Notes: generated from the sequence alone by a model not told the origin. A stretch of 64,000 nucleotides of DNA from Tomitella biformata AHU 1821 (GCF_000524475.1 NZ_BAVQ01000083.1:1-64000); one strand, 5' to 3'; shown: positions 50,139 through 60,148, counted from the first letter of the stretch. Program-made: numbers and translations.

Positions 50139-51812
50139 ATGGGCGACGACGAGAATATATCGGGCACTGGTTCTTTCCAGCGCAGAACTTTCCTCGGAGC
50201 GGTGGGCGCGACCGCCCTCGCGGCGGGCGTCGCCTCGACGCTGGGCGCCCGGCAGTCGAGGGCCGCGCCGGGCTCGGGCGGCACCGGCGCGCTGCCGGCC
50301 AGACCGAACATCGTCGTCATCATCACCGACCAGGAGCGGCAGCCCCAGCATTGGCCCCCGGGCTGGTCCGAGGAGAATCTGCCTAACCGCAAGCGGCTCT
50401 CCGACACGGGCGTCAGCTTCACACAGGCGTTCTGCGCCAGCGCGATGTGCTCGCCGAGCCGCTCGAGCCTGTTCACGGGGCTGTACCCGTCGCAGCACGG
50501 AGTCACGGCCACCCTGACGACGGGCGGCACGGTCTCGCCCAGCGAGCCGCAATTGCAGGCCTCCGAGCAGAACATGGCCAAGATGCTGGCCTCGGCCGGC
50601 TACAACGTGCATTACCGCGGGAAATGGCACATGAGCAAGGGGGCCACGGGCGCTGATCCCAGCACGGAGGACCTCGCGAGCTTCGGCTTCCACGGGTGGG
50701 TGCCGCCGGAGGCGGGGCAGGACACCGAGCCGGCGAACTTCGGCGGCGGCTGCGCGGACCGGGACCGGGACACGGCCCGGCAGGCGGTGGACTTCATCAG
50801 CCAGGCCGGGCCAGCCAGCACTGGCGGGGACGCGCCGTTCGCGCTCATCGTCTCGTTCGTCAACCCCCACGACGCGCTGGCGTATCCCCGCACGTGGGAT
50901 CAGGAGGACGGGGACTGCGACAATTACGGCTCGGCGCCGGGGGCGTTCACGCAGGGCATCGGACTGCCGCCCACCTATGGCGAGATGCTGGCGACGAACC
51001 ACAAGCCGTCGGCGCACGTGCAGCTCAAGGCGCTGCTGGCGGGCGGCCTCGGCCCGCTGCCCGGCGCGGGCGAGGCGACCAACTACGTCAACTTCTACGC
51101 GTACCTGCAGAAGGTCGTCGACGAGCATATCGGCAGCGTCGTCGACGCGCTGGACGCGGTGCGCGGGCTGCGGGAGCAGACGGTGGTCTTCCGGATCTCG
51201 GACCACGGCGAGATGGGGATGTCCCACGGCGGGCTGCGGCAGAAGGCGTTCAACGCCTATGAGGAGACGCTCAATGTGCCGCTGGTGATCAGCAATCCGG
51301 CGATGTTCCCGGCTCCCGCGTCGACGAACGCGCTCGCCTCCTTGGTGGACCTGATGCCGACGATGGCCACGATGGCCGGGGTGCCCGACCGCGGCGCGTG
51401 GTGGCTGCCAGGCGCGGACCTGACCCCCGCGATGGCGGCCGCGGCGCGGGGTGATGCCGGCGCGGCGGTGCAGGACGCGGTCCTGTTCACCTATGACGAC
51501 CAGAACGCGGCGGCGCCCGACGGGCAGAACGTGGTGCGCCAGCCCAACCACATCCGGTGTATTCGCGATACGCGGTGGAAGTACTCGGTGTACTTCGCCC
51601 CCGACGGCTCGGCGTTCCCGCAATTCGAGCTCTACGACCTGCAGAAGGATCCCCTGGAGCTCAACAACAAGGCGGACCCGACGAACTTCGACGGCTTCGA
51701 TCTGGGCAAGTCGCTGGAGATGCACCAGCGGCTGCTCGCGCTATTGGACCAGCGGTCGGCGGTGCCGCCGGGCTTCGGTTCGATGGCGGGACTCTCGAGC
51801 GTCGGCGGCTAG
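50139..51812 (+). CDS. Tat-exported type I sulfatase
   Basis: A 557-residue sulfatase. The N-terminus has a twin-arginine signal (FQRRTFLGAVGATALAAG). The active-site signature CSPSRSSLFTG places C104 for conversion to formylglycine, with P106 and R108. Metal ligands include D64 (IITDQE) and the SDHGEMG site. It hydrolyses sulfate esters outside the membrane; the substrate is unknown. A formylglycine-generating enzyme must be elsewhere. ATG 50139 is in a plausible context. The stop overlaps that of the convergent metallopeptidase gene by CTAG. Confidence 0.88.
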   Translation: MGDDENISGTGSFQRRTFLGAVGATALAAGVASTLGARQSRAAPGSGGTGALPARPNIVVIITDQERQPQHWPPGWSEENLPNRKRLSDTGVSFTQAFCASAMCSPSRSSLFTGLYPSQHGVTATLTTGGTVSPSEPQLQASEQNMAKMLASAGYNVHYRGKWHMSKGATGADPSTEDLASFGFHGWVPPEAGQDTEPANFGGGCADRDRDTARQAVDFISQAGPASTGGDAPFALIVSFVNPHDALAYPRTWDQEDGDCDNYGSAPGAFTQGIGLPPTYGEMLATNHKPSAHVQLKALLAGGLGPLPGAGEATNYVNFYAYLQKVVDEHIGSVVDALDAVRGLREQTVVFRISDHGEMGMSHGGLRQKAFNAYEETLNVPLVISNPAMFPAPASTNALASLVDLMPTMATMAGVPDRGAWWLPGADLTPAMAAAARGDAGAAVQDAVLFTYDDQNAAAPDGQNVVRQPNHIRCIRDTRWKYSVYFAPDGSAFPQFELYDLQKDPLELNNKADPTNFDGFDLGKSLEMHQRLLALLDQRSAVPPGFGSMAGLSSVGG

Positions 51813-53239
51813 CGGTACGCCTGCGCGCACATGTCCGGCCCGCTGACCAGACCGGTGCGGAACGCCTCGACGCGGGTGAATCCGCTGAGCACGGTCTGGC
51901 CCTGCACGTCGCTGGCCATCAGGCCGTTGGACAGCAGCGAGGAGATGGCCTCGTCGAGGTCGCCGGGCGAGAGCCGCACCGGCCCGTCGACGTTCGACGC
52001 GACAGTGCCGGTCCACGCGCCGGTCAGGCACGCGGAGCGCAGGGCCGCGGCCAGCCCGTCGAGCGGCAGGCCCTGGTCTGCCTGCACGGCCAGGGCGTAG
52101 CGGGAGGCGAGCAGCCCGAACGCGGTGAAGTCGCCGACGATGTCGGCGGGCAGGTCGCGGGTCGATTTCTCGGGGGTGGACGCGGCAACGAGGCCGGGCA
52201 GGTCCACGCCGATGCTGTTGGTCTCGGGGCAGTAGGTGACGGGCTCGGTCTGCTGCTCGCAGCCGACGTCGACGCCGGCATATGTCACCAGGGGCGGGTC
52301 GGCGGGGTTGAAGGTGCTCTCGAGGGAGTCGACGATCAGGGCGAGCGACTCCGCGGTGACGGGCAGGTCCCCGGCCTCGCCGGCCATGAGCACGTTCAGG
52401 GGCAGGTTCGCGCGGCGGCTGTCGACGTCGTCGGGGTCGATCGCGGCGCACCGCTGCGCATCGCCGCCGAAGCCCAGCTGGAACGCCGTGACGCGTTCGA
52501 AGGCGGAGCCGTGCTCGGAGCCGGAGAAATAGTCGTCACTGGGATCATCGCGGGTGCTGACCATCGCGGACAAGACGTTGCCGAGCCCGTCGGATGTGTT
52601 CATGGTGAAGTGCTCGGAATTGCCCTCGGCAACCTCGCGCATGAACACGCCGGCGTAGCAGTCCGCCTGCTGCTCGGCGACGATCACCGGCATAGCGTTG
52701 ACGTCGGCCCCGGTCTGGTACTGGACGGCGTGCCCGTACTCGTGGGCCAGGACGGTGACAATGGCGAGGGGCCCGAACTTCTCGTCGAGCCCGCTCATCA
52801 AGATGCCACGGTCCCAACCCATCTCGTTGTCGTCGTGGCAGTAGCCGGCGTTCGCGATGCCGGTGGGGTCGAAGCCGCAGAACGACGGGGCGGTGCTCCC
52901 GGTGGTGTCAGCGGCGTCCCAGGACACGATGCGGTCCAGATGCTTGAAGCGTTTGTGGAACTCCGCGGGAAAGCGTTCATCCCAAAATGTTTGCAGGTCC
53001 CCGATGGCGTCCTTGGCGATCACGTCGATCTCGTCGCCGGAATCGTTGTCCACCTCGACGCCGGCGGGCACAGTGCCGGGGCGCAGGCCGCTGGGCCCGT
53101 CGGACAGGGGCAGCCCGGCCACCATGGTCAGGTCGATCGGCTGCAGCGCGGCGGTCCCCTGGACCGTGGTCACCCCGCAGCCGCTGGCGAGAACCCCACC
53201 GAGCACCACCACCGCGGCCAGCGCAAGACTCCGGATCAC
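51809..53239 (-). CDS. neutral zinc metallopeptidase lipoprotein
   Basis: A 476-residue protein with lipobox LASGC (C21). The zinc motif HEYGH (166-170) and downstream EQQADCYAGV (third ligand) match the YpfJ/neutral zinc metallopeptidase family. It is probably anchored outside the membrane. Its GTG overlaps the glgB stop (GTGA, 53236-53239), an unexpected coupling of a secreted peptidase to a glycogen enzyme. Substrate unknown. Confidence 0.82.
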   Translation of the reverse strand: MIRSLALAAVVVLGGVLASGCGVTTVQGTAALQPIDLTMVAGLPLSDGPSGLRPGTVPAGVEVDNDSGDEIDVIAKDAIGDLQTFWDERFPAEFHKRFKHLDRIVSWDAADTTGSTAPSFCGFDPTGIANAGYCHDDNEMGWDRGILMSGLDEKFGPLAIVTVLAHEYGHAVQYQTGADVNAMPVIVAEQQADCYAGVFMREVAEGNSEHFTMNTSDGLGNVLSAMVSTRDDPSDDYFSGSEHGSAFERVTAFQLGFGGDAQRCAAIDPDDVDSRRANLPLNVLMAGEAGDLPVTAESLALIVDSLESTFNPADPPLVTYAGVDVGCEQQTEPVTYCPETNSIGVDLPGLVAASTPEKSTRDLPADIVGDFTAFGLLASRYALAVQADQGLPLDGLAAALRSACLTGAWTGTVASNVDGPVRLSPGDLDEAISSLLSNGLMASDVQGQTVLSGFTRVEAFRTGLVSGPDMCAQAYR

Positions 53240-55404
53240 GCGTCACCCCCTCCAGGCACAAGCCACACGGTACTGTGCGCGGCCAGGGTGAGGGTGATCG
53301 ACGCGTCCCGGCCATGGCAGGCGATCTGCTCGGCGGCGAGCAGGCGGCCAGGAGCTCCAGCGCTGTCGAGCATGATGCGCCACTCGCCGCCGACGGGTGT
53401 CCCGACGCGATAGCCGACGTGCTCGCGGTCGGCGAAGTTCGCGATGCAGAGCAGCCGGTCGGCGGGGCTAGATCCCAAGCGCAGGAAGCTGACGACCGAG
53501 TTGATGACATCGTGCGCGTCCACCCACTCGAATCCGTCGGGCGAGTCGTCGAGCTGCCACAGGGCGGGCGTCGCGCGGTAGTGCCGGTTCAACGTGGCCA
53601 CGTGGTCCCGGATCCCGCGGTGCAGGGGATCGCGCAGTTGCGACCAGTCCAGGCCGTAGAACTCGGACCACTCGGTGGACTGGCCGTACTCCTGGCCCAT
53701 GAACAGCAGCTGCTTGCCGGGGTGCGCCCACATCATGGCCAGCAGGGCTCGCGTCCCGGCGGCCTTGGCGTCAGGGTCGCCGGGGAGTCGGGCGAACGGC
53801 GTGCCCTTGCCATGGACCACCTCGTCGTGGCTGATGGGCAGCAGATAGGACTCGCCCCATGCGTAGGTGAGCGGGTAGGTGATCTCGGCGTGGTGGAAGC
53901 TGCGATGCTCGGGCGCGCGGGAGTGGTAGACGAGGGTGTCGTTCATCCAGCCCAGGTTCCACTTGAACGTGAAGCCGAGCCCGCCGAGCGCGGTGGGCCG
54001 GGTGACGCCGGGCCAGGAGGTGGAGTCCTCCGCGATCATCGCGACGCTCGGGTGCGCGGCCGCGACCGTGTCCGTGAGCTCGCGCAGGAAGCTCACCGCG
54101 GCCAGATTCTCCGGCCCGCCGTGGATGTTCGGCGTCCACTGGCCGGGCTCGCGGGAGTAGTCGAGGTAGAGCATGGAGGCGACGGCGTCGACCCGGATCC
54201 CATCCACGTGGAACTGCTCGGCCCAGTACAGGGCGCTGGCGATGAGGAAGCCGCGGACCTCCGGGCGCTCGAGGTCGAATGCGAGTGTGCCCCAGTCTGG
54301 TTGGTTGGCCAGCTGCGGATCGGCGGGCTCGTAGAGGGGCTCGCCGTCGAACTCGGCCAGGGCAAAGCCATCACGCGGGAAGTGCGCCGGCACCCAGTCG
54401 ATGATGATGCCGATGCCCGCCACATGGAAGGCGTCGAGGAGCGCGCGTAGCTCGTCCGGGCTGCCGTAGCGGGAGGTCGGCGCGAAGTACGACGTCACCT
54501 GATAGCCCCACGACGCGCCATAGGGATGCTCGCAGACGGGCAGCAGCTCGACGTGGGTGAAGCCGAGCTCGCGCACATATGCCACCAGCTCGACGGCCAA
54601 CTCGCGGTAGCTCAGCCCCACCCGCCAGGAGCCCAGATGGACCTCGAAGACGCTCATCGGCTGCGTGCGCAGGTTGCCGCGTCTGCGCAGCCAGGCCCCG
54701 TCCCGCCAGCGGTAGCCCGCAGCGTTTAGGCCCCCAGCGTCGATGCGCGACGCGGTCTTGGACGGCAACTCGGCGGCGCGCGCCATCGGGTCGGCCCTGT
54801 CTCGGGGATCCCCGGAGCTGTCGCGGATGCGGAACTTATAGAGCTCCCCGGCCTCGAGGTCCGGGACGAAGACCTCCCAGACGCCGCAGTCCAGTCGGCG
54901 CATCGGTGCGCTGAACCCCGTCCAGCCGTCGAAGTCCCCGACGACGGCGACGCCGGCCGCGTGCGGGGCCCACACGGTGAATGCGGTGCCCGCGATCGCG
55001 CCGGAGGGGGTGCTGGCGAGCATGGGCTGCGCCCCGAGGACCTCCCACAGCCGGGGATGGCGCCCGGCGGCGAACAGCTCGAGGTCTGCCGGGGAGATCG
55101 TCGGCGGGAGCAGATAGCCGTCGGGCACCACGAAGACCCGGCCGGGGGCGTAGGTGACGACGAGGCGGTAGTCGGGCAGCTCGTCCGTGTCGAGGACCGC
55201 GGCGAACACGCCGTCGCCCATGGACTGCAGGGGATATGAGGCCTGCTCGGTGCGCACGGTCACGCACTGGGCGTCGGGCTTGAGCGCGCGCACGAGCGTG
55301 CCGCGGGGATGGGGGAACGGGCCGAACAGGCTGTGCGGGTCCGGGTGCGTGCCAGCGATCAGCAGCGCGCGATCTTCCGGGTCCAGGTCCACGGGATGGA
55401 TCAT
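53236..55404 (-). CDS. glgB: 1,4-alpha-glucan branching enzyme
   Basis: A 722-residue GH13 branching enzyme of the usual length. An N-terminal CBM48-type region (about 110-215) precedes the barrel with HVELLPVCEHPYGASWGYQ, the nucleophile region DGIRVDAVASMLY, the acid/base AEDST and the HDEVVHGKG motif. A C-terminal beta domain ends in STVWLVPGGGDA. It makes alpha-1,6 branches in glycogen or capsular glucan. In Mycobacterium it is followed by glgE; here it is coupled to a metallopeptidase and no glgE is present in the window. Confidence 0.95.
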   Translation of the reverse strand: MIHPVDLDPEDRALLIAGTHPDPHSLFGPFPHPRGTLVRALKPDAQCVTVRTEQASYPLQSMGDGVFAAVLDTDELPDYRLVVTYAPGRVFVVPDGYLLPPTISPADLELFAAGRHPRLWEVLGAQPMLASTPSGAIAGTAFTVWAPHAAGVAVVGDFDGWTGFSAPMRRLDCGVWEVFVPDLEAGELYKFRIRDSSGDPRDRADPMARAAELPSKTASRIDAGGLNAAGYRWRDGAWLRRRGNLRTQPMSVFEVHLGSWRVGLSYRELAVELVAYVRELGFTHVELLPVCEHPYGASWGYQVTSYFAPTSRYGSPDELRALLDAFHVAGIGIIIDWVPAHFPRDGFALAEFDGEPLYEPADPQLANQPDWGTLAFDLERPEVRGFLIASALYWAEQFHVDGIRVDAVASMLYLDYSREPGQWTPNIHGGPENLAAVSFLRELTDTVAAAHPSVAMIAEDSTSWPGVTRPTALGGLGFTFKWNLGWMNDTLVYHSRAPEHRSFHHAEITYPLTYAWGESYLLPISHDEVVHGKGTPFARLPGDPDAKAAGTRALLAMMWAHPGKQLLFMGQEYGQSTEWSEFYGLDWSQLRDPLHRGIRDHVATLNRHYRATPALWQLDDSPDGFEWVDAHDVINSVVSFLRLGSSPADRLLCIANFADREHVGYRVGTPVGGEWRIMLDSAGAPGRLLAAEQIACHGRDASITLTLAAHSTVWLVPGGGDA

Positions 55405-55450
55405 CCCACCCAGCCGAGGGTCAGAGCATGCGGTGGGTCAAGATAGGGGA

Positions 55451-56281
55451 GTGCATGAACCAGACCTTGACCTTTTGATCGACCTCCAAGACGTGCACCT
55501 GCGGCGCGGTGGCAACACGCTGATCGGCCCCATCAGCTGGCAGGTGGAGCTCGACGAGCGCTGGGTGGTGCTCGGGCCCAACGGCGCGGGCAAGACCTCG
55601 CTGATGCGCGTCGCGGCGGCCCAGGAGTTCCCGACCTCCGGCGTGGCCCACATCCTCGGCGAGGTGATGGGCAAGGTGGACGTCTCGGAGCTCCGCCCGC
55701 GCATCGGCCTCTCGTCCGCGGCGCTGTCCACCCGCATCCCGGGCGAGGAGGGCGTGTTCGACCTCGTCGTCTCCGCCGCCTACGGGGTGCTGGGGCGCTG
55801 GCGCGAGCAGTACGACCAGATGGATGTCGACCGCGCGCACGAGCTGCTGGAGAGCCTCGGCGTGGAGCACCTCTCGCAGCGCACGTTCGGCACGCTGTCC
55901 GAGGGCGAGCGCAAGCGCGTGCTGATCGCGCGCGCCCTGATGACCGACCCTGAGCTGCTGCTGCTCGATGAGCCTGCGGCCGGCCTGGACCTGGGCGGGC
56001 GCGAGGACCTGGTGTCGCGGCTGGCCCGCCTGGCGCTGGACCCCGACGCGCCCGCGATGGTGCTGGTGACCCACCACGTCGAGGAGATCCCCCAGGGCTT
56101 CACCCACGCGCTGCTGTTGCGCGAGGGGCGCGCGGTGGCGTCGGGCCTGATCGAGGACGTGATCACCGCGGAGAACCTGTCCGCGGCGTTCCGGATGTCG
56201 ATCACCCTCGACCGCGCCGACGGCCGTTACTTCGCGCGCCGGCGCTTCGTCCCCGGCCGGCACCGCGCCGGAAACCTTTAG
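55451..56281 (+). CDS. ABC transporter ATP-binding protein
   Basis: A 276-residue ABC ATPase: Walker A VLGPNGAGKTSLMRV, Q-loop region, signature LSEGERKRVLIARAL, Walker B LLLLDEPAAGLD and H-loop LVTHHVEEI. No membrane partner is encoded next to it. This standalone type (ModF/iron-type ABC) is conserved in mycobacteria as an orphan. The start is GTG 55451, based on the first family-like residues. It is followed closely by the Nudix gene. Confidence 0.85.
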   Translation: MHEPDLDLLIDLQDVHLRRGGNTLIGPISWQVELDERWVVLGPNGAGKTSLMRVAAAQEFPTSGVAHILGEVMGKVDVSELRPRIGLSSAALSTRIPGEEGVFDLVVSAAYGVLGRWREQYDQMDVDRAHELLESLGVEHLSQRTFGTLSEGERKRVLIARALMTDPELLLLDEPAAGLDLGGREDLVSRLARLALDPDAPAMVLVTHHVEEIPQGFTHALLLREGRAVASGLIEDVITAENLSAAFRMSITLDRADGRYFARRRFVPGRHRAGNL

Positions 56282-56289
56282 GAGTGGCC

Positions 56290-57090
56290 ATGAAGTTGAG
56301 CGTTGACGAATCCGCGCCGCCCGCGAAGCTGCGCGATGCGGCGACCGTGATGCTGCTGCGCGACGGCGAACCGGGGCTGGAGGTCTTCCTGCTGCGCCGC
56401 GTGCTCGGCATGGCCTTCGCGGGCGGGATGACGGTGTTCCCCGGCGGCGGCGTGGATGAGGGCGACTCGGACGCGCACCTGAGTTGGTCCGGCGCCGAGC
56501 CGAGCTGGTGGGCGTCGCGTTTTGACACCGACGAGGCGCGGGCCAAGCGGTTGGTCTGCGCGGCGGCGCGTGAGACGTTCGAGGAGTGCGGGATCCTGCT
56601 CGCGGGCGCGGCGCCCGGTGCGGTGGTCACGAACGCGCAGCGCTACCACGATGCCCGTCAGGAACTCGAGAAGCATGAGCTGGACTTCAGCGGCTTCTTG
56701 CGGCGCGAGGGCCTAGTCCTGGGCGCGGACCGCCTCCGGCCGTGGTCGCATTGGATCACGCCCATCGGGGAATCCCGGCGCTACGACACGCACTTCTTCG
56801 TCGCGGCGCTGCCGGAGGGGCAGACGGCCGACGGGCTGACCTCGGAGGCTTCGGAGGTGCTCTGGTCGACCCCGTCCGCGGCGCTGGAGCACTGGCGCGC
56901 GGGGCAGTCCGGGCTGCTGCCACCGACGTGGTCCCAGTTGGAGTCCCTGCAGCAGTACGCGACCGTGGCCGAGGTGATGGCGGCCGAGCCCGTGATCACG
57001 CCGATCCAGCCGGATCTGGTGCGCGAGGGCGAGAGGTGGCGCGTGGAGTTCGACGGCGGCGACCGCTACCTGGCACAGATGCCGAGCTGA
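56290..57090 (+). CDS. Nudix hydrolase
   Basis: A 266-residue Nudix protein, longer than the minimal fold because of a C-terminal extension typical of the NUDT19-like/actinobacterial group. VFPGGGVDEGDSD and AARETFEECGILLAG make up the Nudix box with catalytic RETFEEC. It hydrolyses nucleotide-X substrates, possibly CoA derivatives. ATG 56290 has AGGAG at the right spacing; GTG 56284 is possible. It begins 8 bases after the ABC gene. Confidence 0.85.
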   Translation: MKLSVDESAPPAKLRDAATVMLLRDGEPGLEVFLLRRVLGMAFAGGMTVFPGGGVDEGDSDAHLSWSGAEPSWWASRFDTDEARAKRLVCAAARETFEECGILLAGAAPGAVVTNAQRYHDARQELEKHELDFSGFLRREGLVLGADRLRPWSHWITPIGESRRYDTHFFVAALPEGQTADGLTSEASEVLWSTPSAALEHWRAGQSGLLPPTWSQLESLQQYATVAEVMAAEPVITPIQPDLVREGERWRVEFDGGDRYLAQMPS

Positions 57091-57148
57091 GGACAGGCTT
57101 GGGTTACCGGGTGGTACTGCAACACGTATCACCCTGTAGCCTGCGAAC

Positions 57149-57928
57149 ATGTCTGAATTCGTGACTCTTGAGGTATCCGAGGGCATCGGGACCATCCGGC
57201 TCAATCGTCCACCGATGAACGCGCTTAACCGCCAGGTGCAGATCGAGTTGCAGGCTGCTGCCCTCGAGGCCGCGGATCGCGACGACGTCAAGGCCGTCAT
57301 CGTCTACGGCGGCGAGAAGGTCTTCGCCGCAGGTGCTGACGTCAAGGAGCTCGCGCAGTTCTCCGCCGAGCAGATGGGCGAGATCGTCGGGGACCTGCAG
57401 CGGGCCATCGGCTCGATCTCCGAGATCCCCAAGCCCACCGTCGCGGCCATCTCCGGCTACGCGCTCGGCGGGGGCCTCGAGGTTGTGCTCGGCGCGGACC
57501 GCCGCATCATCGGCGACAACGGCAAGCTCGGCCTGCCCGAGGTCCTGCTGGGGATCATCCCCGGCGGCGGCGGCACCCAGCGCCTCGCGCGGCTGATCGG
57601 CCCCGCGAAGGCGAAGGACCTCGTCTTCACCGGCCGCTTCGTCGGCGCGGATGAGGCGCTCGCCATCGGGCTGGTCGACGAGGTCGTCGCCCCCGACGAG
57701 GTCTACAACGCGGCCCGCCGCTGGGCCGCGCAGTTCGCCGGCGCGGCGTCCAAGGCCCTGGCCGCGGCGAAGGCGTCCATCGATGAGGGCCTCGGCCTGG
57801 ATCTCAAGGGCGGCCTGCAGGTGGAGGCGCGCGAGTTCACGGCGCTGTTCAACACCGAGGATCAGAAGATCGGCATGGAGTCGTTCATTGCGAACGGGCC
57901 CGGCAAAGCACAGTTCACCGGCAAGTAG
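57149..57928 (+). CDS. enoyl-CoA hydratase/isomerase
   Basis: A 259-residue crotonase-fold hydratase. VFAAGADVKELAQF contributes the first oxyanion-hole region, and ISGYALGGGLEVVLGADRRI the second. PEVLLGIIPGGGGTQRLARLIG includes the catalytic Glu region. It hydrates enoyl-CoA in beta-oxidation or related routes. ATG 57149. Its 3' end runs into the methyltransferase gene with a 32-base gap. Confidence 0.9.
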   Translation: MSEFVTLEVSEGIGTIRLNRPPMNALNRQVQIELQAAALEAADRDDVKAVIVYGGEKVFAAGADVKELAQFSAEQMGEIVGDLQRAIGSISEIPKPTVAAISGYALGGGLEVVLGADRRIIGDNGKLGLPEVLLGIIPGGGGTQRLARLIGPAKAKDLVFTGRFVGADEALAIGLVDEVVAPDEVYNAARRWAAQFAGAASKALAAAKASIDEGLGLDLKGGLQVEAREFTALFNTEDQKIGMESFIANGPGKAQFTGK

Positions 57929-57960
57929 TGCCGCGGCACGTAAAGAATAAGGAACCACTG

Positions 57961-58929
57961 ATGAGCGAAACCACCCTCAATGACCCGGCGCCGAACCCGC
58001 ACGCCACCGCAGAGCAGGTGCAGGCCGCGTACAAGGACACCAAGCTCGCCCAGGTGCTCTACCACGACTGGGAGGCCGAGAGCTACGACGACAAGTGGTC
58101 GATCTCCTATGACGACCGCTGCATCGAGTACGCCCGCGGCCGCTTCGACGCCGCCGCCCCGGACGCCGCGCTGCCCTATGAGCGCGCGCTCGAGCTGGGC
58201 TGTGGCACCGGCTTCTTCCTGCTGAACCTCATGCAGTCCGGCGTGGCCAAGAAGGGCGCCGTCACCGACCTGTCCCCGGGCATGGTCAAGGTCGCGCTGC
58301 GCAACGGGCTGAGCCTGGGCCTGGACGTCGAGGGCCGGGTCGCCGACGCCGAGACCATCCCCTACGAGGACAACACCTTCGACCTCGTCGTGGGCCACGC
58401 TGTGCTGCACCACATCCCGGATGTGGAGCAGTCGATGCGCGAGGTTATGCGCGTGCTCAAGCCGGGCGGCCGTTTCGTCTTCGCCGGCGAGCCGTCCACC
58501 GTCGGCGACTTCTACGCCCGCTGGCTCAGCCGCGCCACCTGGGAGGCCACCACCCGCGTGACCAAGCTGCCGTTCCTGGCATCCTGGCGCAAGACGCAGG
58601 AGCAGCTCGACGAGTCCTCGCAGGCCGCCGCGCTCGAGGCCGTCGTGGACATCCACACCTTCGACCCCGGCCACCTCGAGGACCTGGCCCGCTCCGCGGG
58701 TGGCGTCGAGGTCAAGGCAGTCACCGAGGAGTTCACCGCCGCCATGCTCGGCTGGCCGGTGCGCACCTTCGAGGCCGCGGTGCCGGCCGACAAGCTGGCC
58801 TGGAAGTGGGCGCGCTTCGCGTTCGGCGGCTTCAAGACGCTGAGCTGGTTGGACGAGAAGGTGCTACGCGGCATCGTGCCCCGCTCGTTCTACTACAACG
58901 TCATGATCACCGGCGTGAAGCCCTCCTGA
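57961..58929 (+). CDS. class I SAM-dependent methyltransferase
   Basis: A 322-residue methyltransferase. The SAM motif LELGCGTGFFLLNL (about 77-90), then VADAETIPYEDNTFDLVVGHAVLHHIPD and VLKPGGRFVFAGEP, fit the UbiE/COQ5-like fold. AAGGAA precedes the ATG at 57961. The C-terminal 100 residues are extra and may define a lipid or small-molecule substrate, which is unknown. Confidence 0.85.
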   Translation: MSETTLNDPAPNPHATAEQVQAAYKDTKLAQVLYHDWEAESYDDKWSISYDDRCIEYARGRFDAAAPDAALPYERALELGCGTGFFLLNLMQSGVAKKGAVTDLSPGMVKVALRNGLSLGLDVEGRVADAETIPYEDNTFDLVVGHAVLHHIPDVEQSMREVMRVLKPGGRFVFAGEPSTVGDFYARWLSRATWEATTRVTKLPFLASWRKTQEQLDESSQAAALEAVVDIHTFDPGHLEDLARSAGGVEVKAVTEEFTAAMLGWPVRTFEAAVPADKLAWKWARFAFGGFKTLSWLDEKVLRGIVPRSFYYNVMITGVKPS

Positions 58930-58943
58930 ATCTCTTATAGCTG

Positions 58944-60110
58944 ATGGGCTACACCTTCACCCTCGACGACGTCCGCGCGCTGTCCTCCCCGGAGGGCGCG
59001 GCGGCGCTCGCCGAGGTGGACACGCTGGAGCTGTCCACGCGCACGCATCTCGCCGATATCGGCGGGGTGCGTGCGCGTTTCGGCGCGGCAACCGCGGCGT
59101 TGGTGGAGACGGTCCTGTTGCGGCGCAAGGCAGTTGCGAAGCTGCGCGGCGCCGGCTGGCTCCTGACCGACGACGCCCTGCAGCAGGCCACGCCCACCCT
59201 CGTCGCGGCCGTCCGCGCCCGCCGGCTCACGGGGCGACGCGTGCACGACGTGACGTGCTCGATCGGCGCGGAGCTCGACGCGCTGGTCGCCGAGTGCCCC
59301 GTGGTCATCGGCTCCGATCTCGACCCCGTGCGCCTGGCCATGGCGCAGCGCAACGTCCCCGCGGCGCACCTGCTGCGGGCCGACGCGCTGATGCCCACGA
59401 CGCGCGACACCGTGATCCTCGCCGACCCCGCCCGCCGGGCCGGGGGCCGCCGCCAGCACCGGCCCGAGGACCTCATGCCGCCGCTGCCGGACCTTCTGAC
59501 CGCCTATGCGGGCCGCGATATCGCCGTGAAGTCCGCCCCCGGGCTGGACTTCGACGCCCTGGGATGGGCCGGCGAGGTCGAGCTCGTCTCCCTGGACGGC
59601 GGCGTCCGCGAGGCATGCCTGTGGTCCCCGGGGCTCTCGGGGGATGGGGTGACCCGCCGGGCGACGGTGCTCGGCTCGGGCGGTTTCGCCGAGGAGTACA
59701 CCGACGCCGAGCCGGACGAGCTGCCGGAGAAGCCGGTGGGGCAGTGGATCATCGACCCCGACGGTGCCATCGTGCGCGCGGGCCTGGTGCGCCACTACGC
59801 GGCCCGGCACGGTCTCTGGCAGCTGGACCCGCGCATCGCCTACGTCACGGGTGACCAGGTGCCTGCGGGCACGCGAGGCCATCGGGTTCTGGAGGAGCTG
59901 AAGTACTCCGAGAAGGCGCTGCGGCAGGTCTTGAGCGGGCTCGACTGCGGAGCCCTCGAGATCCTCGTCCGCGGCGTGGACGTGGATCCGGATATGTTGC
60001 GGCGCAAGCTCAAACAACGCGGTTCGCGGTCGCTGAGCGTGGTGCTCACCCGTGTGGGACGGACTCCGACAGCATTCGTGTGCGAGCCGACGCTGGGTTT
60101 CTCGAAGTAG
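58944..60110 (+). CDS. THUMP-like methyltransferase-fold protein
   Basis: A 388-residue protein. A SAM-binding methyltransferase-like core (VHDVTCSIGAELDALV, then IGSDLDPVRLAMAQRN and ILADPARRAGGRR) is followed by a THUMP-like C-terminal domain. The DPAR motif resembles the D/N-PP(Y/F) site of base methyltransferases but with Ala-Arg, so the activity may be altered. Actinobacterial homologues are common and uncharacterised. RNA modification is the best guess. It starts 14 bases after the previous stop. Confidence 0.8.
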   Translation: MGYTFTLDDVRALSSPEGAAALAEVDTLELSTRTHLADIGGVRARFGAATAALVETVLLRRKAVAKLRGAGWLLTDDALQQATPTLVAAVRARRLTGRRVHDVTCSIGAELDALVAECPVVIGSDLDPVRLAMAQRNVPAAHLLRADALMPTTRDTVILADPARRAGGRRQHRPEDLMPPLPDLLTAYAGRDIAVKSAPGLDFDALGWAGEVELVSLDGGVREACLWSPGLSGDGVTRRATVLGSGGFAEEYTDAEPDELPEKPVGQWIIDPDGAIVRAGLVRHYAARHGLWQLDPRIAYVTGDQVPAGTRGHRVLEELKYSEKALRQVLSGLDCGALEILVRGVDVDPDMLRRKLKQRGSRSLSVVLTRVGRTPTAFVCEPTLGFSK

Positions 60111-60148
60111 CAGGGGTTCTCGCCGCCCGTCGTAATAGGCTGCTCAGT

